Shown here: positions 16,643-25,499 of the stretch, piece after piece
Layout of the letters: the number at the start of each line of letters is the position of its first letter
How positions within the stretch are numbered: position 1 is the first letter of the stretch
Assembly (NCBI RefSeq): GCF_011369485.1
Contig: NZ_VXCA01000029.1
Span: 1 to 39,383, forward strand
DNA: 39,383 nucleotides
Direction: 5' to 3'
Source of the DNA: Pseudomonas atagonensis
GTDB lineage: Bacteria > Pseudomonadota > Gammaproteobacteria > Pseudomonadales > Pseudomonadaceae
Translations under genes and position numbers: made by a program
Notes under the pieces: model-generated
Seen by the model: the letters and a program-made list of their open reading frames with translations, nothing else
What the model was told of the DNA's origin: nothing
Database searches by the model: none

Positions 16643-17431
16643 TTAGTTCGAGCTGACCGCCGAACGTGGCATCACTGGCTGGTTGTCGTTGGAAATGGTC
16701 ACTTCCACGCGACGGTTCATTGCACGGCCGGAAACGCTACCGTTATCGGCGACCGGGTATTCCTTGCCGTAACCCTGCACCACAATGCGCGAAGGATCTA
16801 CGCCCATCTTGATCAGCGCCACTTGTACCGAAGTCGCACGACGCTCGGACAGCGACTGGTTGTAGTTCGCCGCGCCGGTGCTGTCGGTGTAACCCTCGAC
16901 GATCACTTTGCGATCCGGATTTTCCTGAAGGAACTGCGCCAGTTTGTTGATGTTCACCAGACCGCTGGACTTCAGGTCAGCCTTGTTGGTGGCGAACAGC
17001 ACGTCACCGAAGGTCACCAGCGTACCGCGGTCGGTCTGCTTGGCGTTGAGGCTGTCCTGCAGCTGTTTGATCTGTTGATCGCGGGCGTCCAGACGCGCCT
17101 GGGCACGTTGCGCCGAAGCGTTCTTCAGATTGTTTTCAGCGGTGCGCAGAGCAATGGTCTGCTTGGCCACTTCCACGCGCTGGTTGGTCAGGTAAGCCAG
17201 TTGGTCGACCTTGGCCGCGTCTTGCTTGTCCAGGTAAGCCCTGTCGGCCTTGTCCAGGTAATCGCTGGCGTCTTTGGTTTCCAGCGCTGCGACTTTGCTC
17301 GCCTGTGGGTTGGCCTGCAGGCCGGCGTAGTTGGTGCGCGCCTGTTCCAGATTCGGGTTAGGCGGGGTGGAGCAGGCAGCCAGGGCAACGCTTGCAGCCA
17401 GGAGAGCGGGGATCATCAATTGCTTACGCAT
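16643..17431 (-). CDS. lptF: OmpA-domain outer-membrane lipoprotein LptF
   Basis: This matches the P. aeruginosa lipoprotein LptF (lipotoxin F, PA3692); it is not the LPS-transport permease also called LptF. The 262-residue product has the signal MRKQLMIPALLAASVALAAC with lipobox Cys20. A helical DUF4398-type region (about 25-130) ends in a coiled segment, LDARDQQIKQLQDSLNAK. The C-terminal OmpA/peptidoglycan-binding domain has GYTDSTGAANYNQSLSERRA and GYGKEYPVADN and ends with AMNRRVEV. It should tether the outer membrane to the cell wall. In P. aeruginosa it is reported to depend on AlgU. A matching promoter lies upstream of the partner gene, which is 55 bp away, so both may share it. Confidence 0.93.
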   Translation of the reverse strand: MRKQLMIPALLAASVALAACSTPPNPNLEQARTNYAGLQANPQASKVAALETKDASDYLDKADRAYLDKQDAAKVDQLAYLTNQRVEVAKQTIALRTAENNLKNASAQRAQARLDARDQQIKQLQDSLNAKQTDRGTLVTFGDVLFATNKADLKSSGLVNINKLAQFLQENPDRKVIVEGYTDSTGAANYNQSLSERRATSVQVALIKMGVDPSRIVVQGYGKEYPVADNGSVSGRAMNRRVEVTISNDNQPVMPRSAVSSN

Positions 17432-17486
17432 AATTTGTCGTCCTTTCTATCAATAAAAGTTTCAGCTTTGCGGTCGGGATGCGCAC

Positions 17487-17891
17487 TTACTGCACGGTGC
17501 GCTGACTTTCCTGACGCAGTTCCTGAACACCTTTCTGGGAATCCTTCACAGCCTGTTCGGCTTTAGCGGCCTGAGCCTTGCGTTCGGCGACACGAGCGTC
17601 CCACTCGGCCTGTTCGGACAGGCGACGGGCGTCGTCATACTTCTTGTCGTGCATGGCGATCTCAGCTTGTTTCAATTTGTCCTGCGCCTGCTTCATCTCC
17701 ACAGCAGCAAACTCGGTACCACCGGCGCTGACAGCGCTGTTCACTGCCGATTGGGTCACGGCGTATTGCTCGGTCGGCGGGTTGCCGGCACAACCGGCCA
17801 GCACGAAGCTTGTACCGATGGCCAGAGCGGCCAGTTTCAGACCGCGCAGGTGTGAGAAAGAGGTTTGGTTTTTCATGGTCTTCAACTCCAT
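17487..17891 (-). CDS. DUF4398 lipoprotein, paired with LptF
   Basis: A 134-residue lipoprotein with a signal ending in the lipobox VLAGC, then a highly charged helical stretch (KQAQDKLKQAEIAMHDKKYD, QAEWDARVAERKAQAAKAEQ) of the DUF4398 type. It resembles the N-terminal half of LptF without the OmpA domain, so the two genes look like relatives. ATG at 17891 is preceded by AGGAG; an internal ATG at 17876 would give 129 residues and also has a GGAG. The lptF gene starts 55 bp downstream on the same strand. The charged helix suggests a periplasmic coiled coil, perhaps partnering LptF. Synteny: PA3691. Confidence 0.88.
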   Translation of the reverse strand: MELKTMKNQTSFSHLRGLKLAALAIGTSFVLAGCAGNPPTEQYAVTQSAVNSAVSAGGTEFAAVEMKQAQDKLKQAEIAMHDKKYDDARRLSEQAEWDARVAERKAQAAKAEQAVKDSQKGVQELRQESQRTVQ

Positions 17892-17993
17892 TAGGCATCT
17901 CCTGAAAACAACTGAATCCATCCTGGTCGAGGAGCCGTAAGCGTCGTATGAATGCGCGTTTTTGAAACGCTCGTTCCAGGCGTGGTTACAGGT

Positions 17994-18021
17994 TCCGACC
18001 GAAGGGATTTTTCAAAAGTTC
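17994..18021 (-). promoter_or_regulatory. AlgU/sigma-22-type promoter for the DUF4398-lptF pair
   Basis: On the minus strand, GAACTT (18021-18016) is followed by 17 bases and TCGGA (17998-17994). The AlgU consensus is GAACTT-N16/17-TCTGA, so the -35 is perfect and the -10 differs at one base. The transcript would start near 17988 and have a leader of about 97 bases. Envelope-stress control of lptF is known in P. aeruginosa. Confidence 0.7.
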
Positions 18022-18069
18022 AGAAAAGATGGCCTATCGCCAAAAATTTTTTTGACCGAATAGACAAGG

Positions 18070-18099
18070 CTCTAAACCGGGAACTTTGGCGATTTAGAG
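18070..18099. other. Small dyad in the 17922-18269 spacer
   Basis: CTCTAAA and TTTAGAG flank a 16-base centre. A second inverted pair, CGCCAAA near 18041 and TTTGGCG near 18085, overlaps it. These are upstream of the AlgU-type promoter and could be regulator sites or chance. The remainder of this 348-bp spacer holds the REP pair at 18162-18251 and nothing else I recognise. Confidence 0.3.
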
Positions 18100-18161
18100 T
18101 GGTACGCGCGGGGTTTTAAAAGCCAGACAACAAGCCAATTTCAAAGTGGAAATACAGTCAA

Positions 18162-18251
18162 TGTGGGAGCGGGCTTGCTCGCGAAAGCGGTGTGACAGTC
18201 CCCTTCAATGTCGACTGTTCCAGCGCATTCGCGAGCAAGCCCGCTCCCACA
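18162..18251. repeat. REP-type inverted pair (family A, copy 2)
   Basis: The arms 18162-18185 and 18228-18251 are the same 24-bp perfect inverted repeats as at 9355-9444, and the total length is also 90 bp. The middle sequence differs. Confidence 0.85.
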
Positions 18252-18269
18252 GTTTTGATCTAGGTTGTG

Positions 18270-18614
18270 TCAGTGTTTTTGCTTGCCTTCAACGGCCGAA
18301 AGATCATGCAAATGGCGACGCGAGAGCGCCAGAAAACGTGGCGTAGGCCCGACGTCTTCATACAGCGGATCACCTTCCTCATCGGTCGCCACCACGGTCG
18401 AGCCCTTCACATACGGCAGGCTCGCTTCAAACTCCTCGAGCGCCGCGCCGATCAGTTCGCCGAGCAGTTCTTCGGGATGGCGTTTGGGGTACATCTCGGC
18501 AATCGCCGCCAGCCGCGCAGCGGCTTCGACATCCAGATGAATCGTGTAGCCAGTGTCGGTCAGGCGACCCTTGGCGTTTTCTTCCCAATGCTGGGCGAGC
18601 TCACGAATTTTCAT
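18270..18614 (-). CDS. Conserved small protein of unknown function
   Basis: The 114-residue product begins MKIRELAQHWEENAKGRLTD and has YPKRHPEELLGELIGAALEE near 42-61, a short helical region that looks like a ribbon-helix-helix or similar small binding module. The tail, EEGDPLYEDVGPTPRFLALS, is also well conserved as I remember it. I recall some homologues carrying the label pilin assembly protein, but nothing in the sequence supports that role. No signal peptide or membrane helix is present. It is divergent from ppc, with a 215-bp spacer. Start ATG at 18614 has AGGT upstream. Confidence 0.8.
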   Translation of the reverse strand: MKIRELAQHWEENAKGRLTDTGYTIHLDVEAAARLAAIAEMYPKRHPEELLGELIGAALEEFEASLPYVKGSTVVATDEEGDPLYEDVGPTPRFLALSRRHLHDLSAVEGKQKH

Positions 18615-18829
18615 AAAAACCTCATGTCGCGCCTGCGGGTGGCAGGCCTTGGTGAGTGTCCGGCCGGGGCCGGCGGCAAGCCGTTGTGCGGCTTACTGTT
18701 GAGACTAGCTTTCGTGCGCAAGGTTTAAAGTCCCTTCGTCGCCTGCTTGTAAGTGGCGGCGCAGAGCGGCACTCTCTAGCCCATGCACTCGTTTTCAAAG
18801 CTGTCCGGATAACTGCTGGAGAACTGCTG

Positions 18830-21460
18830 ATGACCGATATTGATGCACGCTTGCGCGAAGATGTTCACCTGCTCGGAGAGCTGTTGGGCAACACCATTCG
18901 AGACCAGTACGGCGAAGCATTTCTCGCCAAGATCGAGCAGATCCGCAAAGGCGCCAAGGCCGACCGGCGTGGCTCGATGGACGCCGAACTGAGCGCCAGC
19001 CTCAATCAGTTGAGCGAAGACGAACTGCTGCCGGTGGCGCGCGCATTCAACCAGTTCCTCAACCTGGCGAACATCGCCGAGCAGTATCAGTTGATTCATC
19101 GCCGCGAAGAATCGCAGCCCGCACCGTTCGAGTCCCGCGTGTTGCCGGAATTGCTCGCGCGTCTGCGCAGCGAGGGACACAGCGCCGAATCGCTGGCGCG
19201 GCAACTGGCGCGACTGGAAATCGAGCTGGTGCTGACCGCGCACCCGACCGAAGTCGCACGGCGCACGCTGATCCAGAAGTACGACGCGATTGCCGCGCAA
19301 CTCGCGGCTCAAGATCATCGCGACCTGACCGGTGCCGAGCGCGAACAGATTCAAAATACCCTGCAACGACTGATCGCCGAGGCCTGGCACACCGAAGAAA
19401 TTCGCCGCACGCGGCCGACGCCGGTCGACGAAGCGAAATGGGGGTTCGCGGTCATCGAACACTCGCTGTGGCAGGCGATTCCCAACCACATGCGCAAGGC
19501 CGACAAGGCCCTGCATGATGCGACGGGCCTGCGTTTGCCGCTGGAAGCCGCGCCGATTCGTTTCGCCTCGTGGATGGGCGGCGACCGTGACGGCAACCCC
19601 AACGTCACCGCCGCAGTGACCCGCGAAGTGTTGCTGCTGGCGCGCTGGATGGCTGCCGACTTGTACCTGCGCGATGTCGATCATCTGGCCGCCGAACTGT
19701 CGATGCAACAGGCCAGCGACGCCCTCAAGGCCAAGGCCGGCGACAGCGCCGAACCGTATCGTGCGGTGCTTAAACAATTGCGTGAACGCCTGCGCGCTAC
19801 GCGCAACTGGGCCCATGCGTCATTGACGGCGACAACGCCGGCGCCCGCCGATGTACTGCACAACAATCGCGACCTGCTCGATCCGCTGGAGCTGTGCTTC
19901 AACTCGCTGCACGAGTGCGGCATGGGCGTGATCGCTGACGGGCCGCTGCTCGATTGCTTGCGCCGGGCGGTGACGTTTGGCCTGTTCCTCGTGCGTCTCG
20001 ATGTGCGTCAGGATTCGTCGCGGCACTCAGCGGCGATGACCGAAATCACCGATTACCTCGGCCTGGGTCGTTACGAAGACTGGGATGAAGAACAGCGTAT
20101 TACCTTCCTGACACGCGAGTTGAACAACCGCCGCCCCTTGCTGCCGGCACATTTCAAACCGTCGGCCGATACCGCCGAAGTGCTCAACACCTGCAAGGAA
20201 ATCGCCGCTGCACCGGGCGCGTCGCTTGGCTCCTACGTGATCTCCATGGCAGGCGCCGCCTCCGATGTGCTCGCCGTGCAACTGCTGCTCAAAGAGTCGG
20301 GCGTGCTGCGGCCGATGCGCGTGGTACCGCTGTTCGAAACCCTCGCCGACCTCGATAACGCCGGGCCGGTGATGGAGCGTCTGTTGCTGTTGCCGGGCTA
20401 TCGCGCAAGGCTGCAAGGCCCGCAGGAAGTGATGATCGGCTATTCCGACTCGGCCAAGGACGCCGGCACGACCGCCGCGGCATGGGCGCAATACCGGGCG
20501 CAGGAACGGCTGGTGGAAATCTGCCGCGAGCAGCAAGTCGAACTGCTGCTGTTCCACGGTCGTGGCGGCACCGTCGGCCGTGGCGGTGGACCGGCCCACG
20601 CGGCGATTCTGTCGCAGCCACCGGGTTCGGTGGCGGGGCGTTTCCGTACCACCGAGCAAGGGGAAATGATTCGTTTCAAATTCGGCCTGCCGGACATCGC
20701 CGAACAAAACCTCAATCTGTATCTGGCGGCGGTGCTTGAAGCAACGCTGCTGCCGCCACCGCCGCCAACCCCTGAATGGCGTCATCTGATGGATGAATTG
20801 GCCGCCGACGGTGTCAGCGCTTATCGCCAGGTCGTGCGGGAAAATCCGCAGTTCGTCGAGTATTTCCGCCAGTCAACGCCTGAGCAGGAACTCGGTCGCT
20901 TGCCCCTCGGCAGTCGTCCGGCCAAGCGCCGCGCCGGCGGGATTGAGAGCTTGCGGGCGATCCCGTGGATTTTCGGCTGGACCCAGACGCGCTTGATGTT
21001 GCCGGCCTGGCTCGGCTGGGAATCGGCGCTGAGCAAAGCGCTGGAGCGCGGGGAGGGCGAACTGCTGGGGCAGATGCGCGAGCAATGGCCGTTCTTCCGC
21101 ACGCGCATCGACATGCTGGAAATGGTTCTGGCCAAGGCTGACGCGGACATCGCGCTGTCCTACGACGAGCGTCTGGTCGAGCCGGATCTGCTGCCATTGG
21201 GCGCGCACTTACGCGACCTATTGTCGCAGGCGTGTTCCGTCGTCCTTGGGCTGACCGGGCAGTCGCAGCTGCTGGCACATAGCCCGGACACCCTCGAATT
21301 CATCCGTTTGCGCAACACTTACCTCGACCCGCTACATCTATTGCAAGCCGAACTGCTGGCCCGTTCGCGGCGGCAGAATGTCGAGCAGGGCAGCCCGGTG
21401 GAACAGGCGTTACTGGTGTCTGTGGCGGGGATTGCCGCCGGTTTGCGCAATACCGGATGA
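18830..21460 (+). CDS. ppc: Phosphoenolpyruvate carboxylase
   Basis: Ppc adds bicarbonate to phosphoenolpyruvate to give oxaloacetate, refilling the citric acid cycle. ATG at 18830, with GGAG at 18818-18821, gives 876 residues, the normal bacterial length; the frame open to 18656 is not part of the protein. Expected signatures are present: LTAHPTEVARRTL with the catalytic His, the GGDRDGNPNVT segment, ISMAGAASDVLAVQLLLKES, GYSDSAKDAG, and the mobile loop FHGRGGTVGRGGGP. The C-terminus reads GLRNTG, close to the usual QNTG end. It is monocistronic by spacing: a 290-bp spacer separates it from adk. Confidence 0.97.
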   Translation: MTDIDARLREDVHLLGELLGNTIRDQYGEAFLAKIEQIRKGAKADRRGSMDAELSASLNQLSEDELLPVARAFNQFLNLANIAEQYQLIHRREESQPAPFESRVLPELLARLRSEGHSAESLARQLARLEIELVLTAHPTEVARRTLIQKYDAIAAQLAAQDHRDLTGAEREQIQNTLQRLIAEAWHTEEIRRTRPTPVDEAKWGFAVIEHSLWQAIPNHMRKADKALHDATGLRLPLEAAPIRFASWMGGDRDGNPNVTAAVTREVLLLARWMAADLYLRDVDHLAAELSMQQASDALKAKAGDSAEPYRAVLKQLRERLRATRNWAHASLTATTPAPADVLHNNRDLLDPLELCFNSLHECGMGVIADGPLLDCLRRAVTFGLFLVRLDVRQDSSRHSAAMTEITDYLGLGRYEDWDEEQRITFLTRELNNRRPLLPAHFKPSADTAEVLNTCKEIAAAPGASLGSYVISMAGAASDVLAVQLLLKESGVLRPMRVVPLFETLADLDNAGPVMERLLLLPGYRARLQGPQEVMIGYSDSAKDAGTTAAAWAQYRAQERLVEICREQQVELLLFHGRGGTVGRGGGPAHAAILSQPPGSVAGRFRTTEQGEMIRFKFGLPDIAEQNLNLYLAAVLEATLLPPPPPTPEWRHLMDELAADGVSAYRQVVRENPQFVEYFRQSTPEQELGRLPLGSRPAKRRAGGIESLRAIPWIFGWTQTRLMLPAWLGWESALSKALERGEGELLGQMREQWPFFRTRIDMLEMVLAKADADIALSYDERLVEPDLLPLGAHLRDLLSQACSVVLGLTGQSQLLAHSPDTLEFIRLRNTYLDPLHLLQAELLARSRRQNVEQGSPVEQALLVSVAGIAAGLRNTG

Positions 21461-21750
21461 GTTTTTTGAGGCGGGGCAGGGGCGTCGGCGCGCGCGTCGA
21501 CGGCCTTGCCAAACTCAAGGGGAAAGTGCCGTCAGGCGACAGTTAATGATGGGGTTGCGACTTGGGGCACCACGTTGCGGGGTCGCGGCGGGCGTCGGTT
21601 TCTCCGACTTTTGGCGTCTTGTGTGGGCGCAGCCTGCTGTGTATCTTGATCAGCCTTTGGCCGTTTGTGCGGCCACGACCCGTTTTTTCAAGATTGGCCC
21701 CAAGAGGCGAATCCTGTTGTTTTCTATATAAAAAATTGAGGAGCACATCG
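21461..21750 (+). other. ppc-adk spacer, no gene
   Basis: The spacer has no coding signal; the adk frame is open through it from 21562 but the added residues are not family-like. A weak promoter could be TTGTGT (21619-21624) with TATCTT (21642-21647), 17 bp apart. An AT-rich tract at 21720-21737 precedes the GAGGAG Shine-Dalgarno of adk. Confidence 0.4.
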
Positions 21751-22398
21751 ATGCGCGTCATTCTGCTGGGAGCTCCCGGGGCCGGTAAAGGTACTCAGGC
21801 AAAGTTCATCACCGAGAAATTCGGCATTCCGCAAATCTCCACCGGCGACATGCTGCGTGCTGCGGTCAAGGCCGGCACCCCGCTGGGCGTTCAAGCCAAG
21901 AGCATCATGGATGCCGGCGGCCTGGTGTCGGATGACCTGATCATCGCGCTGGTCAAAGACCGCATCGCTCAACCAGATTGCGCCAACGGTTTCCTGTTCG
22001 ACGGTTTCCCGCGCACCATTCCGCAGGCTGAGGCACTGGTCACTGCCGGCGTTGAGCTGGATGCAGTCGTTGAAATCGCTGTCGAAGACGAAGAAATCGT
22101 TCAGCGTATCGCCGGCCGTCGCGTTCACGAGGCCAGCGGCCGCGTTTACCACATCGTCTACAACCCGCCGAAAGTGGCTGGCAAGGACGACGTCACCGGC
22201 GAAGAGCTGGTGCAGCGCAAGGACGACACCGAAGAAACCGTGCGTCATCGCCTGTCGGTCTACCACTCGCAGACCAAGCCCCTGGTGGACTTCTACCAGA
22301 AGCTGTCGGCTGCCAACGGCAAGCCGAAGTACAGCCACATCCCGGGCGTCGGTTCGGTTGAAGCGATCACCGCCAAGGTGCTTGAAGCGCTGAGCTGA
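21751..22398 (+). CDS. adk: Adenylate kinase
   Basis: Adk interconverts ATP plus AMP with two ADP and balances cellular adenylates. The start at 21751 follows a GAGGAG ribosome site and gives 215 residues. The P-loop GAPGAGKGTQAK is near residues 7-18, the AMP-binding region has ISTGDMLRAAVKAGTPLG, then GFLFDGFPRT, and the LID domain runs from GRRVHEASGRVYHIVYNPPK to RKDDTEETVRHRL. The LID has no zinc-binding cysteines, as in other Gram-negative long-form enzymes. A hairpin terminator follows. Confidence 0.98.
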   Translation: MRVILLGAPGAGKGTQAKFITEKFGIPQISTGDMLRAAVKAGTPLGVQAKSIMDAGGLVSDDLIIALVKDRIAQPDCANGFLFDGFPRTIPQAEALVTAGVELDAVVEIAVEDEEIVQRIAGRRVHEASGRVYHIVYNPPKVAGKDDVTGEELVQRKDDTEETVRHRLSVYHSQTKPLVDFYQKLSAANGKPKYSHIPGVGSVEAITAKVLEALS

Positions 22399-22422
22399 AA
22401 AGTCTGACCTGCTGCATCATCC

Positions 22423-22450
22423 ACGGCCCGCTTGCGGGCCGTAGTTGTTT
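22423..22450 (+). terminator. Hairpin terminator after adk
   Basis: ACGGCCCGC (22423-22431) pairs with GCGGGCCGT (22434-22442) and a short AGTTGTTT tract follows. The T run is weak, so termination may be partial. TATACT at 22450-22455 immediately after could be the -10 box of tsaB. Confidence 0.65.
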
Positions 22451-22490
22451 ATACTGACGCCCTTTTCCCCCACCTGTTTTGGAAACATCG

Positions 22491-23165
22491 ATGAGCACCT
22501 TGCTGGCCCTGGACACCGCGACTGAAGCTTGCTCCGTTGCCTTGCTGCATGACGGCAAGGTCACGAGCCATTACGAGGTGATCCCGCGTCTGCATGCGCA
22601 GAAGCTGCTGCCGATGATTCAGCAACTGCTGGCCGACGCCGGCACGACGTTGCAAGCGGTGGACGCGATTGCCTTCGGTCGCGGGCCGGGGGCGTTTACC
22701 GGTGTGCGCATCGCCATCGGTGTGGTGCAGGGGCTGGCGTTTGCGCTGGATCGCCCGGTGTTGCCGGTGTCCAACCTCGCCGTGCTGGCGCAGCGCGCCT
22801 TTCGCGAGCATGGCGTAAGCCAGGTGGCCGCCGCCATCGATGCGCGGATGGATGAAGTGTATTGGGGCTGCTACCGCGAGACGGCCGGCGAGATGCGCCT
22901 CGTCGGTGCCGAAGCGGTGCTGCCGCCAGAAGTCGCGGCTCTGCCGGCCGATGCCAGCGGCGACTGGTTCGGTGCCGGTACCGGCTGGGGTTATGGCGAG
23001 CGCATCGCGGTCAACCTGACCGGTTCCGATGCCGGCATGCTGCCTCACGCCGAAGACTTGCTGACGCTGGCGCGTTTCGCTTGGGCGCGCGGCGAGTCGA
23101 TCCCGGCGGACGACGCGCAACCGGTTTACCTGCGCGACAAAGTGGCCACGCCCAAGGCCCGCTGA
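22491..23165 (+). CDS. tsaB: TsaB, tRNA t6A37 biosynthesis protein
   Basis: TsaB works with TsaD and TsaE to place threonylcarbamoyl on A37 of tRNAs that read ANN codons. The 224-residue protein has the ASKHA-fold start LLALDTATEACSVALLHDGK and the family segment AFGRGPGAFTGVRIAIGVVQ near 64-83. TsaB keeps the fold but is not the catalytic subunit, which is TsaD. The start at 22491 gives MSTLLALDTA, typical for the family. It is followed by a repeat-containing spacer of 310 bp. It was formerly called YeaZ. Confidence 0.95.
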   Translation: MSTLLALDTATEACSVALLHDGKVTSHYEVIPRLHAQKLLPMIQQLLADAGTTLQAVDAIAFGRGPGAFTGVRIAIGVVQGLAFALDRPVLPVSNLAVLAQRAFREHGVSQVAAAIDARMDEVYWGCYRETAGEMRLVGAEAVLPPEVAALPADASGDWFGAGTGWGYGERIAVNLTGSDAGMLPHAEDLLTLARFAWARGESIPADDAQPVYLRDKVATPKAR

Positions 23166-23475
23166 TCTTCTGCCTGTTTGCGATGCCCCTGTGGCGAGGG
23201 GATTTATCCCCGTTCGGCTGCGCAGCAGTCATCGATCCTGAGAATGCGGTGTCACTGAAAAAGCGCAGGGAGTCCTGCGCACTCCAACGGGGATGAATCC
23301 CCTCGCCATAGGAGACATGTGAAATTGCGCATGGATTTTAAGATTCTGCCAATCGTCAGTTTCCAACCCCGCGCTTTAAACCTTTTGCGCTTTATGTGTT
23401 CTAGTTATCACTCGGCGGTTTGCTAAGTCGGTCAAGTGCCGCTAAATTGCCATCATCGATACCGAGCATGAATTT
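23166..23475. other. tsaB-downstream spacer with repeat element
   Basis: The 310-bp spacer has an imperfect inverted repeat: CCTGTGGCGAGGGG-type arm at 23188-23214 and its partner at 23286-23312. This is another common Pseudomonas palindrome family (family C). After it lies an AT-richer stretch to 23475 that probably holds the promoter of the next operon; no clear boxes were seen. Confidence 0.6.
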
Positions 23476-23784
23476 ATGCGTATAGACGGCCTTTCCTCTC
23501 AGTCCTACCCCATCAAGCGCAAGCCTCGCAAAGGCAATGTGGCGCTGGATGAGTCCGTCGACGATATCGACGGCGAGCCGGAATTCCCGACCGAAGAGCA
23601 ACTGGCCGCCCGCGCTGCCAAAGCCTCGGCACAACGCCTGAGCAATCTGCCTGCCCGCCAACAAGACATGATCTACCACCGTGCGATGAAAAAGAGCGTA
23701 GCCATGGCCCTGGCCAGCTACCTGAGCACTGCCGGTTTTGTCGATTGGGATGCGGACGTGCTGGGCCTCGATCTGTACATCTGA
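23476..23784 (+). CDS. Conserved small protein of unknown function
   Basis: The 102-residue product begins MRIDGLSSQSYPIKRKPRKG. It has an acidic stretch (DESVDDIDGEPEFPTEEQLA) and a basic helical C-terminal half (DMIYHRAMKKSVAMALASYL, then STAGFVDWDADVLGLDLYI). It has no signal peptide or membrane helix and no family I can name. The stop overlaps the next start (TGATG), so it is translationally coupled to the DUF72 gene and may work with it. Synteny suggests PA3684 or a neighbour. Confidence 0.82.
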   Translation: MRIDGLSSQSYPIKRKPRKGNVALDESVDDIDGEPEFPTEEQLAARAAKASAQRLSNLPARQQDMIYHRAMKKSVAMALASYLSTAGFVDWDADVLGLDLYI

Positions 23785-24644
23785 TGGATCTGCCTTACTA
23801 CCTCGGTTGTCCGTCCTGGAGCGAAAATGCCTGGCGCGAGTATCTGTACCCGGTAGACGCCAAAACCTCCGACTTCCTCGGTCTCTACTGCCAGGTATTC
23901 AACGCCGTTGAAGGCAATACGACTTTCTACGCCAGCCCTTCGCCCGCCACTGTGCAGCGTTGGGCCGAAATCATGCCTGCGCATTTTCGCTTTACCGCCA
24001 AGTTTCCCGGTGACATCAGCCACAGTGGCGACTTGCGCGATCAACTGACCGCCGCCGAAACCTTTCTGCAATTGCTCAAACCCCTCGGCGAGCGTGTAGC
24101 GCCGCTGTGGCTGCAACTTTCGAAAAGCTTCACGCCGCAACGACTGCCAGAACTCGCAGCCTTCATCGATGCGCTGGACTGCCCGCTGGCGGTGGAAGTG
24201 CGACACGAACAGTTCTTTGCCAAAGGCGAGAGCGAGCGGCTGCTAAATCGTCTGCTGCTGGATCGTGGCGTGGAGCGTATTTGCCTTGATCCGCGCGCGC
24301 TGTTCAGTTGCCTGTCGACAGAGTCCTCGGTGATCCACGCCCAATCGAAAAAGCCTCGGGTGCCGACGCGTCCGGCGGCGTTTACGCAATGCCCGCAGGT
24401 GCGTTTCATCGGCCACCCCGAGCTTGAGGCCAACGACACGTTCCTGGTGCCGTGGGTGGCGAAAATCGCCGAGTGGATCGAAGAGGGGCGCACGCCGTAC
24501 ATCTTCCTGCACACCGCCGACAACTTGTTGGCGGCGAAGCTGGCGCAACGTTTTCACGCACAATTGATGCAACGTTTGCCTGGCTTGCCATCCTTGCCTG
24601 AGCTATACAGAGAACCCGCCGCGGAGCAACTTGGCCTGCTCTGA
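23784..24644 (+). CDS. DUF72 (YecE-like) TIM-barrel protein
   Basis: A 286-residue DUF72 protein, a TIM-barrel family with no settled function. The family start YYLGCPSWSENAWREYLYP is clear, followed by FNAVEGNTTFYASPSPATVQ, which includes the conserved NTTFY, then FRFTAKFPGDISH and LWLQLSKSFTPQRL. Later conserved parts are LAVEVRHEQFF and YIFLHTADNL. ATG at 23784 is taken because it overlaps the upstream stop and gives the family N-terminus. It should be cytoplasmic. Its neighbours do not reveal a pathway. Confidence 0.9.
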   Translation: MDLPYYLGCPSWSENAWREYLYPVDAKTSDFLGLYCQVFNAVEGNTTFYASPSPATVQRWAEIMPAHFRFTAKFPGDISHSGDLRDQLTAAETFLQLLKPLGERVAPLWLQLSKSFTPQRLPELAAFIDALDCPLAVEVRHEQFFAKGESERLLNRLLLDRGVERICLDPRALFSCLSTESSVIHAQSKKPRVPTRPAAFTQCPQVRFIGHPELEANDTFLVPWVAKIAEWIEEGRTPYIFLHTADNLLAAKLAQRFHAQLMQRLPGLPSLPELYREPAAEQLGLL

Positions 24645-24675
24645 GGCGGATTTTTTCCTGCCCTGGAGCCTGCCG

Positions 24676-25497
24676 ATGGACGCTCAAACCCGCAAAGCCC
24701 ACGCCTTCAAAGCCCTGCATGAACGTCCGGGGATTTTCGTCATTCCCAATCCGTGGGATGCCGGTTCGGCAAAAATGCTCGCCAGTCTGGGTTATCAAGC
24801 GCTGGCGACCACCAGTGCCGGTTATGCGTTTTCTCAGGGCAAAGCCGATGGTGCCTTAAGTCTCGATGACACCTTGGCCAATGTCCGCGCGATTGTTGCG
24901 GCGACCGATTTGCCGGTGGCAGTGGATCTGGAAAACGGTTTCGCCGACGACCCGGCCGAGTGCGCGAAGAGTTTGTTGCGTGCCGCTGAGGCAGGTGCAG
25001 TCGGTGGCTCGATCGAAGATGCGACGGGCCGTGCGGACGCGCCGATCTATTGTTTCGAACACGCCGTGGCGCGGATCGAAGCCGCCGTTGCCGCCGTACG
25101 CACGCTGCCATTTCCCTTCCTGCTGACCGCCCGTGCGGAGAACTACCTGCATGGCAATCCCGATATCAACGACACTCTTCGCCGTTTGAAGGCGTTCGCC
25201 GACGCGGGCGCGGATGTGCTGTATGCGCCGGGTTTGCGCAGCGCCGAAGAAGTGCTGGCGGTGGTGCGTGCGGTGGCGCCGAAACCGGTCAACGTGTTGA
25301 TGTCCGGCGGTTTGAAACTCACTGTGCAGCAGTTGGAAAAAATGGGCGTGAAGCGCATCAGCACCGGTTCGGCATTGGCGCTGGCGGCGTTCGGTGAATT
25401 CTTCCGGGCAGCCGAAGAGATCCAGCAATCCGGCACGTTTGGCTTCACCTCGCAATCGATGCCGTACGCCAAGGCCAATCAGTTCTTCAAGGGCTGA
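24676..25497 (+). CDS. Isocitrate lyase/PEP mutase superfamily enzyme
   Basis: The 273-residue protein belongs to the ICL/PEP-mutase superfamily of TIM-barrel enzymes that make or break C-C or C-P bonds next to a carboxylate. Signatures are FVIPNPWDAGSAKMLASLGY and ATTSAGYAFSQG near the start, the metal-site strand PVAVDLENGFADD, then GGSIEDATG and FLLTARAEN. The catalytic KKCGH motif of true isocitrate lyase is absent. Methylisocitrate lyase, oxaloacetate decarboxylase or a carboxyphosphonoenolpyruvate mutase-like activity are all possible. ATG at 24676 has GGAG at 24665-24668. It starts 32 bp after the DUF72 gene, and the extensin-like gene follows two bases after its stop. Confidence 0.85.
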   Translation: MDAQTRKAHAFKALHERPGIFVIPNPWDAGSAKMLASLGYQALATTSAGYAFSQGKADGALSLDDTLANVRAIVAATDLPVAVDLENGFADDPAECAKSLLRAAEAGAVGGSIEDATGRADAPIYCFEHAVARIEAAVAAVRTLPFPFLLTARAENYLHGNPDINDTLRRLKAFADAGADVLYAPGLRSAEEVLAVVRAVAPKPVNVLMSGGLKLTVQQLEKMGVKRISTGSALALAAFGEFFRAAEEIQQSGTFGFTSQSMPYAKANQFFKG

Positions 25498-25499
25498 GC

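Noticed and set aside
21562..21750. Extended adenylate kinase from 21562
   Set aside because: The 215-residue form from 21751 has the family N-terminus and a GAGGAG ribosome site.
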